Assembly: GCA_038503035.1 (NCBI GenBank)
Contig: JAVSML010018855.1
Location: forward strand, 1-64,000
Length of the DNA stretch: 64,000 nucleotides
Direction of reading: 5' to 3'
Origin: Crocodylus rhombifer
Lineage: Eukaryota; Chordata; Crocodylia; Crocodylidae
Shown here: positions 26,601 through 36,218 of the stretch, piece by piece
Layout of the letters: each line of letters opens with the position of its first letter
Numbering within the stretch: the first letter of the stretch is position 1
Program-made: the position numbers and the translations under genes
Notes under the pieces: generated by a model
The model's input: the letters and a program-made list of their open reading frames with translations, nothing else
What the model was told of the DNA's origin: nothing
Database searches by the model: none

Positions 26601-29600
26601 CCTCAGCCATCCCCTCAAGATCCTTGGTTCTCCAGTTACTTAAGGAAAAGGTGTTTTGCCCAAAAGCATATGCATTAGATGCAGAGGATGAGCAGAGACA
26701 AAGACGTTAAGTAACAGAGGAGCTCGGAAGTGTATGTGGAATGGCAAAGAGAGTTGGGGAACAGCAGAGAAGGGCTTTATCCCCCTGAGCACATGCAGGT
26801 GTTTGAGACTCTTCAGAAAAGCTTGAAAAGGAAGACAAGGTTTTTTGGGTAAATGCGATATCTTTTATTAGACCAACTAAAAAGTTGAAAAAAAAATTGT
26901 TCTTTGCAAGCTTTCAGGCCCAAAAAGGCATTAGACAACTCAGGTTTTGTATCCCATCGCTCATAACAGCACACGGCTCAGAGACCAGTCCCAAGTGACC
27001 AAAGTCTGCTGTCAATGTGAAGCAAGTTCGTTGGGTCTCAGCCTGGTTCTTCACAGGAGCTGTGAGCACAGGGGAGGCAGGGAGATGAACCCCCACTTTC
27101 ACTGTGACAGCAAGGAGGGTGTTTCATCGCCCCACTGGTCCAGAGCCACAACTGGGAAAGGAAGTCAGAGGGCTTCACAAGAACAGCTTTGAGCCCCTCA
27201 CATGCTATAGCAAACCCACCCCACTCGTGCACTCCCTGGGAAACCAGCTGGGCTAAAAAGTCCTTACTACCAGGCCCAAAGCCAGGAGATTATGTCTTGA
27301 GCAACTGGAGGATAGCAAGTGCATGTTTCCATGAGACCCACCATTTTGCCTTAAGGACTGGCAATGGGAAGTGAGCAAATCAAGACAGTTAAGCTCAGGC
27401 TGACGCATGCAAGCTTCTTAGCTGGGTTGTCATTAACCAGAAGGGTAAGACCGCCTCACGCACCAAGTCTTCATGCCTTACCAGTGAGGTCACTGCCAGG
27501 CTATTATTTCCTTTGCCCTCCTTATCTTCCTGGGTAAGCATCAAACGACAGTCCAAGGCAGGAATCTTAGACAAAGTTTCCCCTTCAGAGGTAACGGTAC
27601 ATCCAGACACCGCAGTACCCACCGTGGGTCTCTGCTATGCCACCATCCCTCCTTCTTCCTAAGTCAGGCAGGTGCATACAGCACCAGCCATTCTTTTTCT
27701 GGGCTGGTTTCTCTAGTCCTTTATGCTCTGATGCCACAAGGCCCCACCACCCACTGTGCTGTGCCCAAGTCCATCTCTTGCTCTGGGTGGGCAAAGATGT
27801 GTTGGTGGCCCATCATCTCACCTGCCTTGGCAGCTGAAACATGCCAGCAATTTGCTTTTGAATGCGGCTCTCGGTGGTTATCCCGATACCCCTGTGCTTC
27901 CCATGCCCTATATTCCAGGGCTTTGCAGAGCACTTTGCGGGGGGGTCAGATGTCATTAAGAACCAAACTAGGAAGCAGTACCTGCATTTCACACATCTAT
28001 TTGCTACTCTGCCATCTGCTTTCCTTAGGCGAAGCTATGGAAGGCCTAGGCAGGCTGTGCATTAATGGATAAGTTGATAGACAAATCCAGTCTAGTGGGT
28101 TCTACAACTCTCCTTAGAACTGCTGCAGTGGCCAGTTTCTCTGGCTTTATACTCAAGCCCATTTATAATCCTTTCATGGGTATCTGGAAAGCTGCAGCTG
28201 TTTCATTACCTCTTGTACATATTCTGATGTATTCCTTACGGCAACATTCACGTGGACCGTGGAAAATGGGCGGGAAGGGACCTCAAGAGGCTGGCTAGTC
28301 TGTCCTCTTCACCCAAAGGAGGATCAGTTCCATCTGAAATATTCCTTACAGATGATTGCCTTGGCTGCAATTGTCAACAAGACCCAGAGCCTAAGCTATG
28401 GCACTTCCACCTCTCCCCTAAGCTGGCTGGCAGGGCTCTTAGTCCCATTTACAGAGGAAGAGCCAGAGATGAGGCCTGAACCTGAGCCTGGTCTTTGTAA
28501 GTGCTACAGGGCTCCAACCACGGCAGTCCTCATCTTCCTGGTGGTGAGACGTGAGACTGACACCGCAAAACCTGGAAGGAAATGGGCATGGGGAGTTGAC
28601 CGAATGGCCCAGCCAAGTGTTATGACAGGCCATTATGTTTTTTGCTGACTTGACCCCTCTCCTGTTCCAAATGGCTACAGGATCAGTCACCGCACGCCTT
28701 GACAAGCTATGCATCACTGCTTGATGCTGCGCAACCATGGATGGCTCCACCCCAGCCCTTCAGCTGGGGAATGAAATAAGCCCTGTATACAGCTTACTGC
28801 ATCTACCTCGCATATACCATACACCTGAATAATATACAACCAGGGTTTTACAGGCAGTTAAAAAAAAATCCTTACCTTGCAAAACAGGTAAGTAACTGAT
28901 CTGGTCTGGGGTCACGTGCTAGCTCGGATCTCACAGGCTGCCTCTGCAGCCACGTCCTGGGCTGGACCCAGCATGCGGAGCTGGGGATTGTATGACAGGT
29001 CCGGGGCAACCAACTGCATATATATACGAGAAAAAGAGAGTCCCATGGGTCTGGAAATTGGGGACGGGGGTGGGGTGGGCAGGAAGAGTAGTATTGCCAC
29101 GACTCTGGAAGCCAGTGTGCAGTCCCGCTAGGTTGAACCCAGGGGAACCATATACTGGATCCCAGAGTCATGGAAATACTACTCTCCCTCACCCCCCCAA
29201 CAACATTTCCAGACCCATGGGACACTCTCTCTCTCACATATATCCATATTAACTGGTGAAAACTGGGGTGTGTATTATAAGCAAGAAAGTATGGTACATC
29301 AGCTGTGGTTCAAAGGCTTGATCCTGCACTCAGAAGGAACTCTGGGATAAGAATAGCAGTGTCTAGCTGCCATGAGACCCCCCACAAGCCCACACACCTG
29401 GTTAACTGTAATTGCCGACGCAGAGCTTCTCACTGTCGAAAAGAACCGGACTGAGGCCTATGCCAGTAATTGCTCTTAAATGCCCCAACCCTATTCTGTG
29501 CCAGGTATCCAGCTTGTAGCCATATTGGTCTAAGGAATCAGAATCTTTTTTCCTATGCCTGATGAAAGCTGCTTGTGCCTGAAAGCTTGCAATTAACTGT

Positions 29601-32600
29601 TTTGCAAAAACCAAGTTGGTCTAGTAAAAAATATCACCGCTACTATGAGTTCTGATTCCTTCCAGCCCTGCTCTGTATTGCAGAGCTGCAGAAGATCTGG
29701 TGCTCAGTTTATTCCCAGAAAGGCTGAATTGCAATCTTCTTGGAACAGGCAAGCTTCTTTGGGTAGATGCGATATCTTCTTTTAGACCAACTGAGCAACT
29801 GCAAAAAAGTTCTTTGCAAGCTTTCAGGCACAAGCACCCTTCTTCAGGCATAGGGAGTCTCTGCTCTTCTGAGATCTCCAAGGAATGAAAGAAGCTAAGA
29901 GTGTGGTGGGAGGTCAGTGAGAATGTAAATGGGTGGAAATTAGGAAAACAATGGGGAGAGAAGTGAAGGGAGGGGAGGAAAACCATTCCAAAGGTAAGTA
30001 AGGGAGACTGCTGTAGTTGAGTGCTCCAAGGTAGAAAAGAGGCAGTTTGTGAGAAAGTAAACAGCTGGAAATTAGGAAGACAAAAGGTAGAAAAGGAGAG
30101 GAGAGGAGGAAGTGGGGCAAAAAAAAGGGTAAATGGTAAGGGTAAGGTCAGGCAGGTACCTGGTGAATCAAATGTCAGGCAGGTTGTAACGTGTCATAAA
30201 TCCAATGTCTATATTGAGTCCCTGATGAATTCTTGAATGAACTCAACCCTTATGCTTACATTTCAGGAGACCTTATTTTTTTCCCCCAAAACCAAGTCAC
30301 TACATGGATTAAAACACAAGAGCAGCAGCCTCCCCATTCATAGTCGCTTTTACTATGGGCATTTCCTCTGGAGAAAACCAGCCCTTTTGGAACCAGAAAG
30401 AAAAACCTAAGTAAACCAATACGAAAGAAGAGAGTTCATTATGGCCAGGGCTGCACGGCTTGCTCGAGAGAATGGCTGGTTACAAAGCCTTTTTCCTTGA
30501 ATAGGCTTGCAGCTCTCAGGTACCCATTAGAAAGGACTTCACTGCAGGAAGCACTGACACTAACTAGCACAGAAGAGACTATGCATTCATTCAAGTCACG
30601 CAGGTCAGAGGAGTTTTAAAGAGGAATCAAAACAGGAACAATACGGGTTTTTTTTGGTTCTGGCATTCTTCTTCCCATCCCCAAGAGGGAGGTGATCAGA
30701 GAGGACTTTCCACCCTCTGCTCAGAGCATTCAGCTGGCAGCTTTGAGGCCGCGGCGTAGCATAAAAAGAGTTTGATTTCCACCCCCCCCCAATGATAAGC
30801 CAAGTTTAATACCGAGCTTCAAAAGGAGGCAAGATTAAAAGGAGCTTGTAAGACTAGGATTCCAATTTGCCCGATCAAAATCTCCGCTCTGTCAATGTCA
30901 CTTGAACGCTAGCTTCAGGGAAGCCTGAAATGAAAATTGGTTCCCCAGTCTGCTTTCCTGCTCAGAAACCCTACAGTCCAGAGGAAGGAGGGTTTGGTAT
31001 CCCAACAGCACCTTTCTTCCTGAAGGATCCCAAAGCAGATGCACTGATCTCAGGCAAGACACAGAACTGTCTGTATACCAAGCTATGGAAGAGCCAGTGT
31101 CTACCCAGAAGATGGCGTCTCTACCAGGGGACTTGTGGGGGGTGGGGGCTGAAACAGAGCTAGCTAACAAAAAGAAAAGCCCTAGTTAAAGCAGACTAGC
31201 CTGTTGTGATCACACTAGTTAGTAGGTAGAATTAAATGCGATAGCAGGCAAAGGTAAGTCCCGAGCTGACCTAACTTCTGTTGTATGTAGGGAATTAAGG
31301 TAGCTTTTGCCCATCCCCAAATAAAACATGCACCTTGTTTTTGGAAGGCAGGGTGCACAAAAAAAGGCTTTTCTAGCATCACGGCCGAATGTGCGACACA
31401 GAGCAAGTCTTCCTGGGAACACAGTGTCCAGGAAGCGTGGCACCAAGTGCCAGCTGCCTCGCTCAGACTGTTTCTAAGGATGCCATGCTTCCCAGGAGGA
31501 TTTACTTTAGGTCACGCAAAGGTAGGCCCCAGACCCTGGCAAGGGCAGCAGCAGGACTACTGTAAGTCATAAGTTCCTGAAAACAATCTTGTTTCCACAT
31601 CACAAGTTTCATCAAGATACTACCAGCAGCTCACTTGCTACTTCCAGCAGAAGCTACAGCATTCATCCAACAGCTATGGCTGTGAGAAGGCTAACACAGG
31701 ACCCTGCCATCTTGGCAGCTGCTGAGTCTCCAGCTTTCTTTTCCAGTGAAGACAACAGCTTCCCAGCTTAAAACATGCACTTCAATTTTGAGGGGTGTGG
31801 GGGAGACGGGGCTGCACACAGTACACGAGAAAATATGGTCGCAATTGCCTCATCTTCATTAGGATTTTACCAACTAAAACAGGCCTGTACCCTGAGCAAA
31901 GGCAAGGTCTTCAAGATCTCTTGACTGTAAATGTCCCAATGAAGAGGCGCATCTGTGTTGTAATCCTGCCTTGGTTGCATTGCCAGTACAGACAAGATGG
32001 GTTCTTTAGACTGACAGAGGCCAACCTTTTTGGCAGGCGTACCACAAACTAGCCCCGAACCCTCCCCGAGTGCCACTCCGGTCCCCTTCCTGACTTGCTG
32101 CTCTGCTTTCTGTTCCCTACTCTATGCTGCATGTTCCCTGACCCATCTGCCACACTCCCTGCACAGAGCCAACCAGTGGCATCCATGCTGTAAGTTCCCC
32201 ACCCTTTATACCATCCTTGTGGCTGAGCTGCCTGGCACAGAATGCACTGCCAACACCATGAGAACTGACATGCAGGGATCATTTAATCCATCTCGAGAGG
32301 CAGCCAAGCCCCGAGGCGACAGGCAGTAGCTGCTGGGTGGCAGACAGCTGAACTGAGCAGCGGAGCAGCAGGGATGGTCTCAGACGGGTCTGCAAGTGTT
32401 TTCTACCAGGAAGGAAATATTATAAGGAAACAATGTGTCCCTGATACACACACCCGGTTCCAATGCAACTGCAAGAGGCACTTTGGCCTTGTGGCTGGAG
32501 GAGAGCCAGGAGGCCAGGCACAAGGATCTCTCCTCAACAAAAAGAACAGCAAGATCTTTAATAGCAAGGATCAGCCAGGATCACAGCAGAGCCGGCAGAG

Positions 32601-35600
32601 GGGGATGGGGCTGTGTCCAGGATCACCAGGCCCTTTTGGGCTGGGAGGAAGGAGGGGAATGTCTTTAAAGAACAACCAAAGCAGGCAGCAGCCATTTGCC
32701 TCGCTGAGGGTCCCAACAACGAGAAAGCCTCCCCGAACCCCCATGTACAGTCAGACGTCAGGCCACGTGTCCTCCTTTTACTATGAAAGGGAGGCAGAGC
32801 CACAGGACGTGCACCCGCAGCACTGTAGCCACCCCGAATGGGTGATGAGGAACATGGTCACCCCGCTATCCCCCACCCCACACACAAGCAAATGGGGCTG
32901 GCTTCCAGCCAGCATAACTTCCAAGATCCCCACCCCTCGTTAACCGTTTCCTATGCCTATCACTGCAGAACCCATTGGCCACGTGTGGATTGGTGTAGCC
33001 TGGGAGGTGGACAGGCCAGAACATGGCTTGTGGCAAGGGCTGCTCTGTCCCGCCGAGATTCCCTGGTGGGTGTGTGGCAGGGAGACAGCCGGGGGGGGGG
33101 ATGAAATACTAATATAACCCACTGTTGTCCATTGGATCACAGCATTGGCTCCTGACTCAGGATCTCTAGCAGCTCTGCAGTGGCCCACTGAGATCTGACA
33201 GCGTGGGGGAGGCAACCAGGTCTCATCACCATCTATAAACCCTGATGGAAGTCAGGGACTGGCTTCAAGAGATGGTGGATCCATACCTCTGCATCTCCTC
33301 CAAGGAGCGGCTGATACTCTGCTTAGATAACCCCCGGCATAAAAAAAATCTCCTCCAGGTTTTACAAATCAACTGCCATTCTCCCTCGCTCTGTTCAGCT
33401 GGCATTACCCTTGTCTGATAATGCCTGCCAGAGCGCTGTCAAGAAAAGCTGCCTGCTTTGCAGAGAGGAAATTAGCACAGAGAGGGGAAGTGACTTGCCT
33501 GACGTCAGAGATAAGTCGGGGGCCGAGCTGGGATGAGAAACCAGGAGTCCTGACTCTCAGCTGTAATCACTGGTTCACACTACCTCCAGACAGACATGCC
33601 TGGCACAGACCAGGGCCAATGCAGATTTGAAAGCAGGCCCTAATCAAGGGCACTGAAAACAGCAGCCCACCCTTTCCCACACATCCCTGCTGAACCCAGC
33701 AACAGTCACAGCTGAACAATGGGGAAACTGAGGCACATAGAAAGAGTGCTTTGCCCAAGGTCAGAGAGGGGATCAGCTTTAGAGCAGTAATTTGAACGCA
33801 GGTGTTGTCCCCTTCTGTCTGACGCTCCTGGCTGAGCCTTGGCCAAAGATCGCGAACATGCAGGCTCCAGAAGAAGTGATTCCAGAGTCTGGTCCCAAAC
33901 ATGCTTCCAAATGACGCTGGCTGACCGAGAACAGGAAGGAGCCAGATTCTCCCACCACTCAAACAGCCTGGAAGAAAGGAGCCATCCCCCAACTCAAGCC
34001 ATTTCCTACCAGGGATCAAGGGCAGAGAAAGGTGCTGTCACCCTGTGCTGGAAAGAAAGCAGTGAGCTTGAAAAAGCAGCATGATTCATGTGTTTGTCTT
34101 GGTTGGTCCCAAACCTGAAGAAAATACTTATAAAGCCTGGGAAATATTTGCTACTTCTAGAGCACCCACAAGGATAGGATCATGCTTAGCACTGCTGAAA
34201 TGCAGCCACCTCTGGGACGGAGCGCAGCACGTCAAGAGCACAGCTCATCACCCAGTGACAGCAGCGAAGGTGAATTCGGAGCAAAAGCTGCGACACTGCT
34301 CTAGGTTTTAAGTGAAGTTTTAAGAAAAACCAAGCAAGGCAGGCAGACCACTCTCCTTTGCAAAGGCAGCCAAGCAAAGCCCTGCCTGGGCCTTCAAGAA
34401 GGGATTTCAGCCCCCAAGCGAGGACACTGAACACACACGCTGGAGTCCCAGCAAGAGAGGAAAGACGTGATGCAAAGACGCTGGAAAGAGCACGTCGCCC
34501 GGCCCCACTGTTACGTGCCGCTCCGACACACAGGCCCAGAGCCTGCAAACAAAACGTGCTTTGGGCATCAGGAAATCCTGAGTCCTGGCTACGGAAGGGA
34601 ACGGGCTGTGAATGATTCAGGGCAGCGTTTCTCTCTAACAAAGGAGAGCTGGAAGAGCATGGGGGGCCTATCTAAGTTGGCAACAGAGGCAAAATGAGGG
34701 AGAATTCAGGAGCAGGGAGGGAAGAGACCGTGCCAAAAGGCTGGGCTCTTCGTTGCGGGGACAGCAGGCCGGGATGCTGAGATATAGCACCTTGGGCTCC
34801 TCCTGGACAAGGACAAGCTGTGCTAGGGGTTGCAGGAACACTAGATACCTGGGCATGCACCAGGCAGGGACAGGTCAGTCATGTCATGCCGGACTATTAC
34901 GCTGTGTGAAATCAGGCACCCTGCCACCTCTACCCCTGGCAAGGAGAGGACCAGCAGCAGCACAGGACCTGCTCTGCTCCTCCATGGGCCAGGGGGATGC
35001 CCTAGATCTGCCCAGCTCATGCCACTCCCTACCCCCAACTTCCTCAGAGCCAGAGAGCATGGCGGGACCTCAAGATCCAGGGGGCTGAGATCTTGCCCCA
35101 GCTGCCGAGGATCTCCTGGCCATGCTCCCACTCAGCAATGAGGCAAGGGGTCTCTCGCTTTCAGACCTGGGGAAACTGAGGCGTGAAGGGGAGGGGACCA
35201 TCCCCACAGGACACAGAAGAAGCAGGACCTATCTGGCTCAGGCTCCTTTGGCTGCCCCCCACCCCCCGACAACACCTCCGCTGACAGGACAGGCAAAACA
35301 AGGGTGCCCGGAGAAGCTCGACTACAGACAAACCTGCCTACTACCTTGGGCACATGGCAGAGCTGAGCCTGCAGCCCCCCCCGGGGCTCCCGCTCAGCAC
35401 TGGGGCCAATGCCAAGGAGACGACTGGGACTGGGGCCCTGCCAGGCAACCCCCCCACTCCCCGGGGCAGGGAAATGCGTCCTCCCTCGCGCTCTCCCCCT
35501 AACAAGGCTTTCGGGGCAGCCGGGGGGACTTCTCAGCTCCCCCCCTGCCCGGTCTCCCCTCCGCGGGCTGGGTCCCTCTGAGGAGTGGGGCTTTCCACCA

Positions 35601-36215
35601 CTGTCAAAGAGACTGGGGGGATCCAACACCCCCTCCCACCCCCGGGGAAGTCCCAGGGGCCAGTGGGATGGGCCCGTCACTTCCGGGGGGAGGGGCTACC
35701 CCTCTGGGGGGGCAGGGCTGAGCTCCTGCACTGCCCCTCCCCCCCGGGGGCATTTCCCCCTCCAGGAGGTGTCTGCGGGGGTTAGACCCCCCTCAGAGGT
35801 AATGCTGGGGTTCACCCCCAATGGGGAGGGGAGCTGTGGTCACCTACTCACCCACTGGGGGAAGGGATCACCCCCCTAGCCCCAAATCGAGGGGAGGGCA
35901 AGTAGAGTGAAGACCCCACGTGGGGGGAGGGCAACAGCCCCTCCCCCACGGAGGGCTTCTGTATTTACCCCTCTCCCAATGCGGGGGCTCTGGCTCCTGC
36001 CCCCTGAGGGGGTCGCCCCTCCCCCCGGAGGGGGGCGCTGAGGTTTGACCCTCCCCCCGCTCCTTACAGCGGGGGGGCGGGGTGCAGTCCCCCCCCAACC
36101 CGGAAGCCCGCACCCCCCTTACCGGCAGCTTGGGGCTGACCTCCCCCTTGCAGCTGTGGCAGAAGAAGCGATGCTGGGACACGGCGGCCGCCGCCGCAGC
36201 CGAGGCCTCCGCCAT
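5682..36215 (-). CDS. RNF115: E3 ubiquitin ligase RNF115 (BCA2/Rabring7), complete
   Basis: RING-H2 ubiquitin ligase of the RNF115/RNF126 family, acting in vesicle trafficking and protein quality control. Exons in transcript order: 36215-36123, 19945-19887, 16096-16039, 11579-11368, 10922-10851, 10661-10589, 8746-8653, 6512-6397, 5813-5682; total 909 nt, 302 residues, close to the mammalian ~304. The N-terminus has a zinc ribbon (C19, C22, C35, C38) split by intron 1, as in this family. A middle region rich in arginine and serine ([17 protein letters not shown]) matches the known basic segment. The RING uses C226, C229, C244, H246, H249, C252, C263 and C266 and is split between the last two exons. 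The protein ends LHDRWTF. The start ATG sits in a strong context (A at -3, G at +4) and is followed by an alanine run. RNF126 is the paralogue, but linkage to POLR3C favours RNF115. Confidence 0.96.
6397..6512 (-). other. RNF115: RNF115 exon 8: first six zinc ligands of the RING-H2
   Basis: Encodes residues 221-259 with CPVC, then [10 protein letters not shown] and the WLEL segment that contacts E2 enzymes. The last CxxC of the RING (HDTCPVC) is in the next exon, 5813-5682. Acceptor and donor are canonical. Confidence 0.95.
6850..7262 (+). mobile_element. CR1 LINE 3' end
   Basis: The segment ends with the typical CR1 tail: a GGTTGGACTAGAT-like motif, then a TCTGGAAGTCCCTTCCAGCC motif and a terminal ACTCTATGA. 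It aligns over several hundred bases with the copy at 14450-14795. This class is common in crocodilians, turtles and birds. Confidence 0.85.
8747..10588 (-). other. RNF115: RNF115 intron 6 with a MIR-like remnant
   Basis: Mostly unremarkable intron. 9741-9845 resembles an inverted MIR SINE (GGAAACTGAGGCACAGA, later AGTCAGTGGCAGAGCTGGGA). Confidence 0.55.
9741..9845 (-). mobile_element. MIR-type SINE remnant
   Basis: Reverse complement shows the MIR core order: GGCAGAGCTGG-type segment read as CCAGCTCTGCCAC, then TGTGCCTCAGTTTCC. It is diverged, as expected for an ancient SINE. Confidence 0.6.
12500..12615 (+). mobile_element. MIR-type SINE remnant
   Basis: Shows CTGGGTTCTAGACC, then GGGCAAATTTCC, then CTGCCTCAGTTTCCCC and GAAGATGGGAAA in the MIR order. 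Confidence 0.55.
13735..13945 (+). mobile_element. CR1 LINE 3' fragment
   Basis: Shares GAGGAACTTTCTGAC, a TCCCTGGGGATGTTCAAGAG-like segment and GGGGACTGGACTAGATG with the copy at 21014-21375. Orientation is +. Confidence 0.75.
14450..14795 (+). mobile_element. CR1 LINE 3' end
   Basis: Shows GGGGTCAAGAAGGAATTTTA, then the CR1 3' region with GGAGGTCCCTTCCAGCC near the end. It aligns with 6850-7262. Confidence 0.8.
16856..17035 (+). mobile_element. hAT-like transposon fragment, copy 1
   Basis: Begins CAGTGGGGCCAACCT and continues with a cytosine-rich stretch (ACCCTCCCCAAGTACCAC). It aligns with 32012-32185. The CAGTGG-type terminus is usual for hAT elements; no matching far terminus was found. 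Confidence 0.5.
18799..18886. mobile_element. Small MITE with inverted termini
   Basis: The left end TACCGTATTTCTCA pairs with the right end TGAGAAAATATGGTA, giving an element of about 88 bp. The same right-end motif (AAATATGGTA or AGTATGGT) recurs at 19055, 20577, 29289 and 31828. Confidence 0.55.
18967..19063 (+). repeat. Unclassified interspersed repeat, copy A
   Basis: Aligns over about 95 bp with 20492-20587 (ATTGCAAGGAAGGATC against ATTACAAGGAAAGATC; GTATGCAAAAAAGTATGG against GTATACAGGAAAATATGG). Confidence 0.6.
19290..19445 (+). mobile_element. MIR-type SINE remnant
   Basis: Contains a tRNA B-box-like GGGGTTCAAATCCCC followed by a GTGATCTGGAGCAAGTGACC stretch in the MIR order. The B box marks SINE origin, not a tRNA gene. 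Confidence 0.55.
20155..20387. mobile_element. Penelope-like element, fold-back copy
   Basis: Begins GGTTGTAGCCGTGTTGGTCT. Arms 20187-20275 and 20283-20375 are inverted copies of each other: TTCTTTGGGTAAATC, TATCTTTTATTAGACCAACT and ATAGTTGGAAAAA all recur in reverse. The two arms meet in a tight hairpin (GGCACAAG, short loop, CTTGTGCC). Flanks TATATGTAAA (20141-20150) and TATATGCAAG (20378-20387) may be an imperfect target duplication. Penelope-like origin is inferred from the hammerhead-like cores in sibling copies. Confidence 0.6.
20447..20587 (+). repeat. Unclassified interspersed repeat, copy B
   Basis: Its first part aligns with 4161-4250 (GCAGAACAGGCTTCC, ACTGCTGC, AAGGAAAGA, AAGGTGTG). 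Its second part aligns with 18967-19063. It ends AGGAAAATATGGTAA, like the MITE at 18799-18886. Confidence 0.6.
20660..20750 (-). mobile_element. Possible MIR-type remnant
   Basis: Shows GTGCCTTACCCAGGTCACAC followed by AGCAACTGGCACAGA, the inverted MIR order; strongly diverged. Confidence 0.4.
21014..21375 (+). mobile_element. CR1 LINE 3' end
   Basis: Contains GACGAGGAACTTTCTGACC, CTATCCCTGGGGCTGTCCAA, a CTTGACCAGGGGACAGGACC stretch and a terminal GGAAGGTCTCTTCCAGCTAA. This is the typical CR1 3' untranslated layout. Confidence 0.8.
22747..23029. mobile_element. hAT-type non-autonomous transposon, copy 1
   Basis: The left end CAGTGGTTCTCAACC and right end GGCTGAGAACCACT form inverted termini of hAT/Charlie type. 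It is a homologue of 61525-62002 but lacks the insertion found there. Flanking duplication is not clear. Confidence 0.7.
26833..26928. mobile_element. Penelope-like fragment
   Basis: Shares TTTTTTGGGTAAATGCGATA, TCTTTTATTAGACCAACT and TCTTTGCAAGCTTTCAGGC with the copies at 20155 and 29748. It is truncated before the second half of the ribozyme-like core. Confidence 0.6.
28258..28420 (-). mobile_element. CR1 LINE 3' fragment, inverted
   Basis: GGGAAGGGACCTCAAGAGGC followed by CTAGTCTGTCC is the reverse complement of the CR1 tail, and the next bases follow the inverted CR1 order. Confidence 0.6.
29018..29243. repeat. 226-bp near-perfect inverted repeat (palindrome)
   Basis: Left-arm motifs GTCCCATGGGTCTGGAAAT, AGAGTAGTATT and GACTCTGG recur in reverse complement in the right arm (ATTTCCAGACCCATGGGAC, AATACTACTCT, CCAGAGTC). 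The centre is near 29131 with almost no spacer. Possible outer termini TACCATAC at 28815 and GTATGGTA at 29289-29296 would make it the core of a roughly 480-bp MITE. Confidence 0.75.
29508..29666 (+). mobile_element. Penelope-like fragment with hammerhead-like core
   Basis: Starts TTGTAGCCATATTGGTCTAA. It contains CTGATGA (29559-29565), a short stem-loop, then GAAA (29581-29584) and GCTTGC, in the order of a hammerhead ribozyme core. GGAATCAGAA (29534-29543) and TTCTGATTCC (29650-29659) are inverted, so it is a collapsed fold-back copy. A 6-bp TCCAGC flanks both sides. Confidence 0.6.
29748..29855 (-). mobile_element. Penelope-like fragment with hammerhead-like core
   Basis: On the - strand it reads CTGAAGA, a short stem with a GCTTGT loop (GGGT/GCCT), GAAA, then GCTTGCAAAG, located at 29812-29850. 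Further on come the TTAGACCAACT (in reverse) and GATATC motifs shared with its siblings. Confidence 0.6.
32012..32185 (+). mobile_element. hAT-like transposon fragment, copy 2
   Basis: Begins GACAGAGGCCAACCTTTTTG and aligns with 16856-17035 through CCCTCCCCGAGTGCCACTCC and the following CCCCTTCC stretch. Confidence 0.5.
33715..33835 (-). mobile_element. MIR-type SINE remnant
   Basis: GGGGAAACTGAGGCACATAG, then TTTGCCCAAGGTCAGAGAG, is an inverted MIR. A second inverted MIR-like piece lies just upstream at about 33455-33590. Confidence 0.6.
35200..36120. other. C/G-tract-rich start of RNF115 intron 1
   Basis: Dense alternating runs of four to eight C or G on both strands, for example around 35615-35760 and 35990-36105. 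The composition is CpG-island-like and suits G-quadruplex formation. It directly follows exon 1 of RNF115 in transcription order. Confidence 0.6.
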
Positions 36216-36218
36216 CTT
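36209..36218 (-). promoter_or_regulatory. RNF115: YY1-like motif over the RNF115 start codon
   Basis: On the - strand AAGATGGCGG spans the initiator ATG. This matches the YY1 consensus that often overlaps start codons of housekeeping genes. Binding is inferred. Confidence 0.5.

Larger units (their letters stand above)
19946..36122 (-). other. RNF115: RNF115 intron 1, 16 kb, repeat-rich
   Basis: The largest intron. It carries Penelope-like fragments (20155-20387, 26833-26928, 29508-29666, 29748-29855), a CR1 tail (21014-21375) and an inverted CR1 piece (28258-28420). It also holds hAT-type elements (22747-23029, 32012-32185), a large palindrome (29018-29243) and MIR remnants near 33455-33590 and 33715-33835. 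The part next to exon 1 (35200-36120) is extremely C/G-tract rich. No nested gene was recognised; the longest frame (32374-32943, 189 codons) has no known motif. Confidence 0.6.

Noticed and set aside
32374..32943. 189-codon open frame in RNF115 intron 1
   Set aside because: No recognisable domain, no splice or promoter context, and surrounded by repeats; most likely chance.
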